Shown here: in pieces, positions 33,549-40,257 of the stretch
How positions within the stretch are numbered: position 1 is the stretch's first letter
Layout of the letters: the number at the start of each line of letters is the position of its first letter
From: RGIG7179 sp051893555
Lineage (GTDB): Bacteria > Bacillota > Clostridia > Peptostreptococcales > Anaerovoracaceae
Assembly: GCA_051893555.1 (NCBI GenBank)
Contig: JBJFHL010000055.1
Location: 1-40,257 of the forward strand
Reading direction: 5' to 3'
DNA length: 40,257 nt
Notes under the pieces: model-generated
Seen by the model: only the letters and a program-made list of their open reading frames with translations
What the model was told of the DNA's origin: nothing
Database searches by the model: none
Made by a program: the position numbers and the translations under genes

Positions 33549-35449
33549 TAAATCGTCTCCTCCTTTGTTTCATTGATTACCATGGAATCCTGAGACTCTT
33601 TCACGTTCACTGTCACATACTTCACGGCTTCACCGCCGTCTTCGCCTGCAAAGGTCAGCCGGCAAAGCACATAGTACCCCTCTTCCCCTGTTCGAATCTC
33701 GCCAATTTCCAATTTATTAATGCCTATCAGGCTGGTATCCTCATTGGTTTCCTTCCACTGGTCAAAATATGTAACCACAGCGTTCATCATTGCTTCGGCT
33801 TTCGTGATCGTCTTTCCGTCTTCTCCTGTTTTCCACGTTTCATCGACGAAAGCTTCCGCTTCCGCAAGCTGTTCTCCGAACGCATAGTTCTTCTTATTAT
33901 CGTATTTCAATTCTGTATCTTCCAGTACCTGACCAATGGTTTCCGGCTCCGGCACCTTATCGCGAAGAATGCCGCTCAGATATGTCTCTTTCGGCAGATC
34001 TGCATCGCTGTCTCCATCGGCTTCAGTCGGATTCTCCCCGTCCTGTGATGCGTCGCTTCCTCCGGTGACCTTGTCCAGAATCTTCTCTACGAAAGCATTT
34101 GCCTGAATGGAAAACCTGCTTTCCGGTGCGATGAATTTGGCAGCCAGAACGATGCCTTCCAGCACGATCAACAGTACCAACAGCGCTACGATCAGCTTAA
34201 CAAACAGATTCATCCCCTTCTTTTCTTCTTCGTCTTCATCGAAGATGTCTGAGATGTCTGTTCCCATCGGCTGATTTTTGCTTTCTGCGGTTTTCCCATC
34301 CTCTGCTGCAGGCTCTGCAGCACCAGAAGTGCCATCATCGCTGCCAGCAGCAAGGCTTTCCCTGGGAAAGACATCGGAGTACCGGAGCCGCAGCTTCTCA
34401 TCCTGGCTGTGACTGGGAGTAGCGTCCCCGTCTTCCGGATCTTCTGCCGACGGTTCTTCCACCGACGGTTCTTCATCGACAGGCTCTTCCGCTGACGGTT
34501 CTTCCGCCTTTACTTCCTCCGCCGCAATCATTTCAGGCTCCGGCTCTTCAGCCGCAGATACTTCAGATTCCTCTGTCTCCACTGCCTGTTCCGGATCCCG
34601 GTCCATCTGACTCCGCAGCTTTGCTTCTTCCCGGATCGGTGAAAAATCTATGGTATCCCCGGAAGCAGTTTCCTGCTGCGGTACAGCCTCCAGTTGGTTT
34701 TCTGTCTCCTCGTCCTGCTGCGGGAACAGCCTTCCCGCCCAGGTGAACTCCAGAGACTCCGCATCCGGCTTCCGTTCCTCTTCCATGGATCTGAGCCGCT
34801 CATATTCTTTATCTAAAAGCTCCTGAAATGCCTCTTTCTTTTCATTATAGGTATAGAACTTTTCAAGCTGTGCCGTATTTCCGGAACACAGCTCCCCTTC
34901 TGCAGATGCCACCGGTTTATAGTTCTTCCCAAACAGTTCGTCTTCCAGGCTGGATGTTGTCCCCTCATCGGTTTCTTCCTTCGGTGGTTCTTCCCAGACC
35001 GGCTTCTCATCTGCAGGTTCTTCTTGCACAGGCTTCAGCTCCGCAGCAGGCTCCTCCGTATTTTTCGATCCGTTGATCTGGATCTTATCCACAACCGGAA
35101 CCGCAGGAATCACCCGTGGTTCTTCTCTGCGCGCATCACGCTTTCTGTCCATGACAGAATCCCAGTTGAAGTCCACGTCCTCCGTTTTTTTCGATTCGCC
35201 GGATGGGAACCCGTCAAGATTCCAGTCAAAATGGGCAGGCTCTGTCCGGCGCGGTTTCTCCGGTTCTTCGCTGGTTTCGGAAAAACCCTTAAAAATCTCT
35301 GAAGTTCTCCGCTCCGCTTCTGCTCTGAACGGCGGATTGAAAACGATTTCCTGCCGCGCTTTTGGTTCTTCCTCTCTGACTTTAGTTCCGCAGTATGCAC
35401 AGAACCGGTCTCCCTCATACAATTTTTTTCCGCAGTTGGTACAAAACAT
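33548..35449 (-). CDS. Zinc-ribbon, acidic-linker membrane protein
   Basis: A 633-residue protein of unknown function. The N-terminus is a zinc ribbon (Cys3, Cys6, Cys17, Cys20 in CTNC...CAYC). Residues about 25-410 are a low-complexity, highly acidic Pro/Glu linker with repeats of the form EEPSAEEPVDEEPS. Three short aromatic motifs stand out within it: HFDWNLDGFP, VDFNWDSV and EFTWAGRLFP. One transmembrane helix follows (about 416-437), then an external domain of about 195 residues. TGGAGG lies five bases before ATG. It is the second gene of a three-gene operon and is fused by a one-base overlap to the UPF0182 gene. The aromatic motifs may be docking sites in the long linker. Confidence 0.8.
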   Translation of the reverse strand: MFCTNCGKKLYEGDRFCAYCGTKVREEEPKARQEIVFNPPFRAEAERRTSEIFKGFSETSEEPEKPRRTEPAHFDWNLDGFPSGESKKTEDVDFNWDSVMDRKRDARREEPRVIPAVPVVDKIQINGSKNTEEPAAELKPVQEEPADEKPVWEEPPKEETDEGTTSSLEDELFGKNYKPVASAEGELCSGNTAQLEKFYTYNEKKEAFQELLDKEYERLRSMEEERKPDAESLEFTWAGRLFPQQDEETENQLEAVPQQETASGDTIDFSPIREEAKLRSQMDRDPEQAVETEESEVSAAEEPEPEMIAAEEVKAEEPSAEEPVDEEPSVEEPSAEDPEDGDATPSHSQDEKLRLRYSDVFPRESLAAGSDDGTSGAAEPAAEDGKTAESKNQPMGTDISDIFDEDEEEKKGMNLFVKLIVALLVLLIVLEGIVLAAKFIAPESRFSIQANAFVEKILDKVTGGSDASQDGENPTEADGDSDADLPKETYLSGILRDKVPEPETIGQVLEDTELKYDNKKNYAFGEQLAEAEAFVDETWKTGEDGKTITKAEAMMNAVVTYFDQWKETNEDTSLIGINKLEIGEIRTGEEGYYVLCRLTFAGEDGGEAVKYVTVNVKESQDSMVINETKEETI

Positions 35450-35464
35450 CTCTGCCTCCAGTAC

Positions 35465-36181
35465 TTACTCTTTAATCAACTTTCGCAATTCTTCTTCTGT
35501 GTACACATGCCCTGACCGGGCTCTGTTCATATTATCCGAACCGAACTTTTTCGGTATATTCTGCTGTTCAGAAAGATCTGACACAGTCTTCATCTCCTGG
35601 TTCGCAGGCTGCCGGTCTTCCCTGAGGTCCGGATCCGCGGTTTTATCCTCACTGGAAATCGCTTCGGATCTTTCCTGCATCTCTTCCTTTCTGTCAGAGT
35701 AGCGGATGATCAGCCGCGCTTTTTCTATCTCCAGATTGATGGAAGCAACTTCCCTTCCGGCGGTTTCTCCGGCTTTCTCTGCACCGTGAATGATCTGGGT
35801 GACCAGACCTCTGGCTGCAGTCTCTGCCGGGCTTTCCGCATCTTTCTCGCTGCATTCTTCTGAAATTCTGTCATTCATGGATTTCAGAATGTCCAGAAGC
35901 GCATATGCTTCATCTTTCGCCGTAGATTCTTCGCACAGCATTTTCTCCGTACTCCCATCGACCTCCGGCTCTGCCTCCGTTTCCGATTCCGGCTGGATCA
36001 TCGGCTCGGATTCCGGCTGCAGTTCCTGCGGAGAGACTTCTTCCTCCTGATCCCGCCTTGCCAGACGCACGAGCCATACCGAAAGCAACAGAATCAGGAC
36101 CACCAGTCCCGCAGCAATCAGCCCGATCCAGTGTCCCTGACAGTATTCCCAGATTTTTTCCATCCATTCCCGAAAATCCAT
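35465..36181 (-). CDS. Hypothetical single-pass membrane protein
   Basis: A 238-residue protein that I do not recognise. One transmembrane helix near the N-terminus (about 19-41, IGLIAAGLVVLILLLSVWLV) is followed by a long, charged, probably cytoplasmic or external region rich in Glu, Ser and Ala with a helical core around residues 90-165. The end is HVYTEEELRKLIKE. I chose the ATG at 36181 rather than 36316 because AAGGAAGG lies eight bases before it and a consensus promoter sits inside the longer frame. It is the first gene of the operon with the zinc-ribbon protein (15-base gap) and the UPF0182 protein. Confidence 0.75.
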   Translation of the reverse strand: MDFREWMEKIWEYCQGHWIGLIAAGLVVLILLLSVWLVRLARRDQEEEVSPQELQPESEPMIQPESETEAEPEVDGSTEKMLCEESTAKDEAYALLDILKSMNDRISEECSEKDAESPAETAARGLVTQIIHGAEKAGETAGREVASINLEIEKARLIIRYSDRKEEMQERSEAISSEDKTADPDLREDRQPANQEMKTVSDLSEQQNIPKKFGSDNMNRARSGHVYTEEELRKLIKE

Positions 36182-36217
36182 TCTTCCGGCCTTCCTTACA
36201 TTTATATACTTCTTTAT

Positions 36218-36246
36218 ATTATATAACAAAAAAGCTGCCAATGCAA
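36218..36246 (-). promoter_or_regulatory. Sigma-A promoter of the three-gene envelope operon
   Basis: On the minus strand TTGCAT (36246-36241), 17 bases and TATAAT (36223-36218) form a strong promoter. The -35 element directly abuts the terminator of the preceding small gene. Confidence 0.85.
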
Positions 36247-36277
36247 AGAAAAGAGCAGATTTGCTCTGCTCTTTTCT
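36247..36277 (-). terminator. Terminator of the small K-Q-N-N gene
   Basis: AGAAAAGAGCAG and CTGCTCTTTTCT pair perfectly over 12 bases around a seven-base loop. On the minus strand the arm itself ends in TTTTCTTT. It lies 29 bases beyond the stop of the 47-residue gene, marking that gene as a separate transcript. Confidence 0.8.
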
Positions 36278-36305
36278 CATAGTTTTTTTGATACGGGTCA
36301 GAATA

Positions 36306-36449
36306 TCAGTATTCAAACTTATTATTCTGCTTATTGGACTGACGGTTGTTCTGCTTGTCCGTCTGTTTCTCCGTCTGCTTATTATTCTGCTTATTATTCT
36401 GCTTGTTCTTCTGGCTCTGATTCTTATTTTCGCAATCGTATTCTTTCAT
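36306..36449 (-). CDS. Small 47-residue protein of K-Q-N-N tetrad repeats
   Basis: A short gene below usual length cut-offs. It starts MKEYDCENKNQSQKNK and then consists of seven tetrads of the form Lys/Arg-Gln-Asn/Thr/Ser-Asn/Glu/Asp (residues 16-43), ending KFEY. There is one Cys (residue 6), no signal peptide and no membrane segment; it is basic and almost certainly disordered. Evidence that it is real: a strong GAGGAGG nine bases before ATG, an intact frame with a stop, and a good terminator 29 bases downstream followed at once by the next operon's promoter. Its own promoter could not be assigned. Small Asn/Gln/Lys-rich proteins occur in spore-formers, so a spore-related or nucleic-acid-binding role is possible, but this is a guess. 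Confidence 0.7.
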   Translation of the reverse strand: MKEYDCENKNQSQKNKQNNKQNNKQTEKQTDKQNNRQSNKQNNKFEY

Positions 36450-36504
36450 GGTTTCTTCCCTCCTCAGTCCTTATTCTGTACCGGGCAGGAGAAAGTATGA
36501 AAGG

Positions 36505-36523
36505 AAATAATTAAAAATTATTT
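36505..36523. terminator. AT-only dyad after the CoA-transferase gene
   Basis: AAATAATT-AAA-AATTATTT is a perfect eight-base inverted repeat about 20 bases past the CoA-transferase stop. It is weak as a stem and could be a poor terminator or a regulator site in front of the small gene. Confidence 0.25.
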
Positions 36524-36541
36524 TGCGTATCCTGCAGAACA

Positions 36542-37858
36542 TCAGATGAGATGATGCATCCTGGCTTCTTCTGTCAGCTGATCACGAAAGTCGGGATGTG
36601 CCAGACCGATCATTGCACGTACTCTGTCGGACATGTTCAGTTTCTTCAGATTGACACAGCCATATTCTGTTGCAATATACTGTACCTCCGACCGAGGTGT
36701 GGTTACCGCAGTTCCCGGAGGAAAGCAAAGGGAGATCTTACTTTTCTTTTCGCCGTTTTTTTCGAAACTGGATGCAAGTGCGATAATAGATTTCCCGCCT
36801 TCAGACCACTGTGCACCCTTCACGAAATCAATCTGGCCTCCCACTGCGCTCTGCTGTGTCCACCCCATGGAATCTGCGGCAACCTGTCCGAAAAGATCCA
36901 CAGACATCGCTGTATTGATCGAGATCATCCGTTTATTTTTCGCGATATTTCTCGGGTCATTCACAAACGGAAAGGTTCCGCTGTAAAGCAGCGGATTTCG
37001 ATCCATGTAATCGTACATCTCTTTCGATCCCAGAGAAAAAGCAAAAACCGACTGCCCATCCATGAATCCTTTGCACCGGTTTGTTACATTTCCGTTTTTC
37101 ATCAGATGCATCATGGGTTCGCTGAACAGCTCGGAAAAAATACCCAGATCATTTCTCTTCATCAGACCATATCCTATGGCCGTGGACACCTTTCCCAGAC
37201 CAAGCTGTATCGTCGCTCCGTCCGGAACTTCCTCCAGCACCAGATCTGAAATTTTCTGCGATACATCATCAATCTCCTCTTCAGGAAGCGGTGCAACCGC
37301 AGAATCCGTAAGGATCATGGCATCCGCCTGGGATACATGGATCCGGTGTGCCTGGCCGTTCAGAATATATGGTGTCTGGGCGTTGCTTTCCAGTACCACT
37401 ACCCGGGCATTCTCCTTCAGAAAAGTAAACATGCTGCCGCCGCTTGGACCGCAGGAAACAAATCCTTCCTCATCCGGTCTGGATACCTCAAAAAAACAGA
37501 CGTCCGGTCTTCCCACGTTTTTGCACCAGAGATCCACCTGGCTCAGGTGAAACGATGTAAATTCCATTGGCATTCCATGTTTCCTGTGCGCAACTCTTTC
37601 CTGCTGTCCCAGGAAAAAGGTTTCCACATGGAAAGGATTCCGTTCATTCCAATCCGAACCCAGCATTTTGGATGGTTTCAATGCCATGCTGCACAGAATC
37701 GCCACATCTTCCAGTTCCTCTCTTCGTTCCCAAAGTGCATCCATCAGCTCATAAGCAAAACTGCTTGCTGTGCCCACATAGACCCGGTCTCCGGATCGCA
37801 CCATCCTGGCAGCCTCATCGGCACGGATGATTTTATCTTTAAACTGTTCCTCTGTCAT
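36542..37858 (-). CDS. Acetyl-CoA hydrolase/transferase-family CoA-transferase
   Basis: A 438-residue family-I CoA-transferase of the acetate/butyrate/4-hydroxybutyrate type, which moves CoA between carboxylates in fermentation. The catalytic glutamate lies in GIFSELFSE (Glu243), and the oxyanion/CoA-binding motif GGQIDFVKGA is at about 340-349. Other family stretches are FFEVSRPDEEGFVSCGPSGG and IATEYGCVNLKKL. Length matches the family. A TTGACA-type promoter overlaps the stop codon of the helicase gene upstream. The ribosome site is poor (GGGGG 13 bases away, AGAGG only one base away). Substrate pair cannot be read; it would support acetate or butyrate formation from amino acids. Confidence 0.87.
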   Translation of the reverse strand: MTEEQFKDKIIRADEAARMVRSGDRVYVGTASSFAYELMDALWERREELEDVAILCSMALKPSKMLGSDWNERNPFHVETFFLGQQERVAHRKHGMPMEFTSFHLSQVDLWCKNVGRPDVCFFEVSRPDEEGFVSCGPSGGSMFTFLKENARVVVLESNAQTPYILNGQAHRIHVSQADAMILTDSAVAPLPEEEIDDVSQKISDLVLEEVPDGATIQLGLGKVSTAIGYGLMKRNDLGIFSELFSEPMMHLMKNGNVTNRCKGFMDGQSVFAFSLGSKEMYDYMDRNPLLYSGTFPFVNDPRNIAKNKRMISINTAMSVDLFGQVAADSMGWTQQSAVGGQIDFVKGAQWSEGGKSIIALASSFEKNGEKKSKISLCFPPGTAVTTPRSEVQYIATEYGCVNLKKLNMSDRVRAMIGLAHPDFRDQLTEEARMHHLI

Positions 37859-37902
37859 ACCTCTTACTTAACCCCCTGTATTCTGTGAAATGTGCTTCTT
37901 CC

Positions 37903-37931
37903 ATCTTATCTTCTGCGCTGTATTTTGTCAA
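37903..37931 (-). promoter_or_regulatory. Sigma-A promoter of the CoA-transferase gene
   Basis: On the minus strand a perfect TTGACA (37931-37926), 17 bases and TAAGAT (37908-37903). The TGA stop codon of the helicase gene lies inside the -35 hexamer. No terminator separates the two genes, so read-through from the helicase is also possible. Confidence 0.75.
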
Positions 37932-40108
37932 CCGATGCATTTCTCCAGCTTCGCCCGGAAGGTCAGCGTCCGCGGTGTCTTATTCTGATCAAACTGAATC
38001 ACCCATGCCTGCCGTTCCAAGTCGATCTCCAGGATCGTTCCCTCTCCGAAAATGCCGTGGCGCACCCGCTGTCCCGGTACGAAGGCAGTCTGCCCTTCCT
38101 CGTCCGTCAGGAAGCGGTCCTTCGCTTCCACAAAGCTTCTGGTCTGCTCCACCAGTGTATCCGCAGGTTTTCGGTCGTACTCCAGTACATCCTGTCCCAT
38201 GTCCAGAAGAAACCGTGACGGATACCGGGGTGAGCCATCGAAGTTTCTTCCTTCCGCTTCCGTCAGGAAAAGTGCTTTCTCCGCACGGGTCACGGCCACG
38301 AAAGCCAGCCGCCGCTCCTCTTCCATGGCCTGCAGCGTAGATGTTTTTCGCGACGGAAAGATTCCTTCATTCATGCCGCAGAGAAAAACATACGGAAATT
38401 CCAGTCCCTTTGCGGTATGGACTGTCATCAGCTTTACCTTGTCTTCTCCATCTTCCAGATCCCCGTTGGTAAACAGCGCCACATGGGCAAGATAATGCTC
38501 CAGACTGCATTCTTCTCCGCAGGAAATCTCATAAAGATGCACCGACTGCTTCAGCTCTGCCAGATTATCCAGCCGCTGCTGGCTGCCTTCGGTGCGAAGC
38601 ATGGCCTCGTAACCGCTCTGGTCCAGCACCTCCGACAACAGCTCCGAAACCGGTTTCTTTTCGTAATGCTCGCCGAGACGCTCCACCATCTGCAGAAAGT
38701 CTCCGGCTCCCGTCCCCTGAAACAGCCCCGGCTCCTCCGACACGCCGTGACAAAGCGCATCATACAGGGTGCATGGATTTTGCTCCGCATACGCCGTCAG
38801 CCACGCCATTCGCCGCTGACCCAGATTGCGTTTCGGCACATTGGCAACCCGCAGAAAGGACAGATCATCCCGGTAGGCGATAAGCCGCAGATAACTGAGC
38901 GCGTCTTTGATCTCCGCTCTTTCAAAAAACGGCACGCCGCTGTAAATAGTATATGGTATTTTTTCCTTCAGTAGTGCTTCCTCGATATGCCTGCTCACAT
39001 AATGGGCCCGGTAAAGCACCGTCATATGCCGAAACGGTACGCCCTCTTCCGAAAGCTGACGCATTTTTGCAGCGATCCATTCCGCTTCTTCCTCTTCCGT
39101 TTCGCCGTGATGGCACAGAACCTTCGGCCCGTCCGGCAGGGTGGGAACCAGATCCTTTTCGATCCGGGTCCCGTTCCTGCGGATGAGCTGATTGGCTGCC
39201 GCAAGGATCTGCGGCGTCGAGCGGTAATTTTTCATCATCAGGATTGTTCTGGTGCCCGGGAAATTCTTCTCAAAATCCATCAGGTACTTTACGTTGGCGC
39301 CGCGCCAGGTGTAAATGGTCTGATCCGGGTCTCCCACCACGAACAGATTCCCGTGATAGCCAGCCAGGACTTCCATCAGTTCATACTGCAGCGCGTCGAT
39401 ATCCTGAAATTCATCGATCATGATGTATTCCAGCCGTTTCTGCCACTTCAGCCTTATTTCCGGATTTTCCCGGAAGATATACAGGGTAAATTTAATCAGG
39501 TCGTTATAGTCCAGGCCAAAGCACTTCTTCTGCTGCCAGAGATATCCGTAAAAAATAATGTCATCGGTGGTTTTCGCTTTGATATATTTTTCCTTCAGAT
39601 CATCCAGCGAAAGACGAATCAGATCCTCGTAATATTCCGGTTTCTTCACCAGCTTCTGGATCTCGATCATGTCCCGGGCCTTGCTGAAGGTCATGTTACG
39701 CAGGGTCAGCCCCCGCTCTTCGTAGACGGTTTTCAGCATGGCGTCGATGTCGGAATTATCCAGCACCAGGAAGCTTTTTGGATAGCCTGCGGCATGACTG
39801 TCTTCCTGCAGTACCGATACGCAGAATCCATGGAACGTGTTGATATATCCTGTGTCATTGTCGCCGGTCAGGTTGTGGATCCGCTGCCGCATTTCCGCGG
39901 CGGACTTGTTGGTGAAGGTCACGCAGAGGATGTTCCCCGGCAAAATCCCCAGTTCGTTCACCAGCCAGGCGAACCGATGCGCCAATGCCCTTGTCTTCCC
40001 TGACCCGGCACCGGCGATGACCCGGACGTATCCTTCTGTCGCCGTTACCGCTTCCATCTGCGCGTCATTGAGAACCCCCATAAGCAGTAATCCCGTCTGT
40101 TCCTCCAT
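37928..40108 (-). CDS. UvrD/PcrA-type ATP-dependent DNA helicase
   Basis: A 726-residue superfamily-1A 3'-5' helicase acting in DNA repair or replication. Motifs in order: Q-motif LNDAQMEAV, I AGAGSGKT (32-39), Ia TFTNKSAAEM, II IDEFQDID, III GDPDQTIYTWRGAN, IV MMKNYRST, V MTVHTAKGLEFPYVF and VI ERRLAFVAVTRAEKAL. The tail (FVPGQRVRHGIFGEGTILEID) resembles the Tudor-like C-terminal domain of PcrA. Length suits PcrA/UvrD. GGGAG lies seven bases before ATG. No ligA follows, unlike many pcrA loci, so I leave the symbol blank. It has its own promoter, close to a group II intron end. Confidence 0.93.
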   Translation of the reverse strand: MEEQTGLLLMGVLNDAQMEAVTATEGYVRVIAGAGSGKTRALAHRFAWLVNELGILPGNILCVTFTNKSAAEMRQRIHNLTGDNDTGYINTFHGFCVSVLQEDSHAAGYPKSFLVLDNSDIDAMLKTVYEERGLTLRNMTFSKARDMIEIQKLVKKPEYYEDLIRLSLDDLKEKYIKAKTTDDIIFYGYLWQQKKCFGLDYNDLIKFTLYIFRENPEIRLKWQKRLEYIMIDEFQDIDALQYELMEVLAGYHGNLFVVGDPDQTIYTWRGANVKYLMDFEKNFPGTRTILMMKNYRSTPQILAAANQLIRRNGTRIEKDLVPTLPDGPKVLCHHGETEEEEAEWIAAKMRQLSEEGVPFRHMTVLYRAHYVSRHIEEALLKEKIPYTIYSGVPFFERAEIKDALSYLRLIAYRDDLSFLRVANVPKRNLGQRRMAWLTAYAEQNPCTLYDALCHGVSEEPGLFQGTGAGDFLQMVERLGEHYEKKPVSELLSEVLDQSGYEAMLRTEGSQQRLDNLAELKQSVHLYEISCGEECSLEHYLAHVALFTNGDLEDGEDKVKLMTVHTAKGLEFPYVFLCGMNEGIFPSRKTSTLQAMEEERRLAFVAVTRAEKALFLTEAEGRNFDGSPRYPSRFLLDMGQDVLEYDRKPADTLVEQTRSFVEAKDRFLTDEEGQTAFVPGQRVRHGIFGEGTILEIDLERQAWVIQFDQNKTPRTLTFRAKLEKCIG

Positions 40109-40162
40109 GTCTTGTCTCCCTTGTTTTAAAAACTCCCGTTCCGAACATTTATTCGTATTTCT

Positions 40163-40190
40163 ATTATACCTGAATCTTCAGAAAAGGCAA
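40163..40190 (-). promoter_or_regulatory. Sigma-A promoter of the helicase gene
   Basis: On the minus strand TTGCCT (40190-40185), 16 bases and a perfect TATAAT (40168-40163), giving a leader of about 50 bases. The group II intron ends 14 bases upstream of the -35 element. Confidence 0.75.
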
Positions 40191-40203
40191 GAGGAGATGT
40201 TAA

Positions 40204-40257
40204 ATCGAGTAGGAGGCGGTGATTAACCGCCGTCCTCTCACACCACCGTACGTACCG
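40204..40257 (-). mobile_element. 3' end of a group II intron (domain VI and part of V)
   Basis: On the minus strand the sequence reads as the 3' strand of domain V (GTACGTACGGTGGT) followed by a domain VI hairpin: GAGAGGACGGCGG pairs with CCGCCTCCTACTC around a seven-base loop. One C and one A are bulged. The bulged A (position 40210) is seven bases from the predicted intron end at 40204, as expected for the branch-point adenosine of a bacterial group II intron. The rest of the intron, and any reverse transcriptase, lies beyond the right edge. It is inserted just upstream of the helicase promoter, in the same orientation as the helicase gene. Confidence 0.8.

Noticed and set aside
34430..34560. 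DNA repeats in the zinc-ribbon gene
   Set aside because: They only reflect the Glu-Pro-rich low-complexity linker and keep the reading frame.
36182..36316. N-terminal extension of the small membrane protein
   Set aside because: The extension contains a terminator and a consensus promoter, and the ATG at 36181 has a proper ribosome site.
36306..36440. Tandem 12-base repeats resembling a short CRISPR-like or satellite array
   Set aside because: The units are contiguous without spacers and code in frame for tetrad repeats of a small protein.

Overview
The window looks like chromosomal DNA of a Gram-positive anaerobe of the class Clostridia, probably an amino-acid or peptide fermenter. Supporting signs are strong AGGAGG-type ribosome binding sites, consensus -35/-10 promoters, roughly 50 percent GC by eye, a CoA-transferase of the acetate/butyrate/4-hydroxybutyrate family, a RocB-like M20 peptidase, zinc-ribbon membrane proteins and a large GlnA with a C-terminal extension. 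I cannot name a genus. No tRNA, rRNA or CRISPR array was seen. The only mobile-element trace is the 3' end of a group II intron at the right edge.

Layout. 75-7408: amino-acid uptake and breakdown (PutP-type symporter, YtcJ-like amidohydrolase, RocB-like peptidase, APC permease) with a divergent TetR regulator. 7569-12713: two overlapping sigma-54 activator genes, then apgM and serC. 13050-16016: a YjiH-type membrane protein and a MATE exporter. 16698-22396: a complete peptide-type ABC importer operon. 22494-28583: a secreted GLUG/Fn3-like protein, a tandem YdcZ-type transporter pair, a membrane-anchored HTH regulator, a PrsW-type protease and serS. 28623-36181: glnA, then a three-gene envelope operon (UPF0182 protein, zinc-ribbon membrane protein, small membrane protein). 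36306-36449: a 47-residue gene made of K-Q-N-N tetrads. 36542-40108: CoA-transferase and a UvrD/PcrA-type helicase.

The most interesting pattern is a candidate sigma-54 circuit. Two adjacent enhancer-binding proteins are encoded near the middle. A textbook -24/-12 promoter (TGGCAC-N5-TTGCA) precedes serC-apgM and a second good one precedes the ABC importer operon. Both carry the nonamer TTTTACTTT some 70-110 bases upstream, where an activator would be expected to bind. One of the two activators has Asp in place of the second Gly of its GAFTGA loop (GSFTDA), so it may be unable to open promoters by itself. The inferred picture is that amino-acid or nitrogen status, sensed by PAS domains, controls peptide import and serine synthesis together. 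All functions are inferred from sequence patterns recognised by eye; no database search was run.
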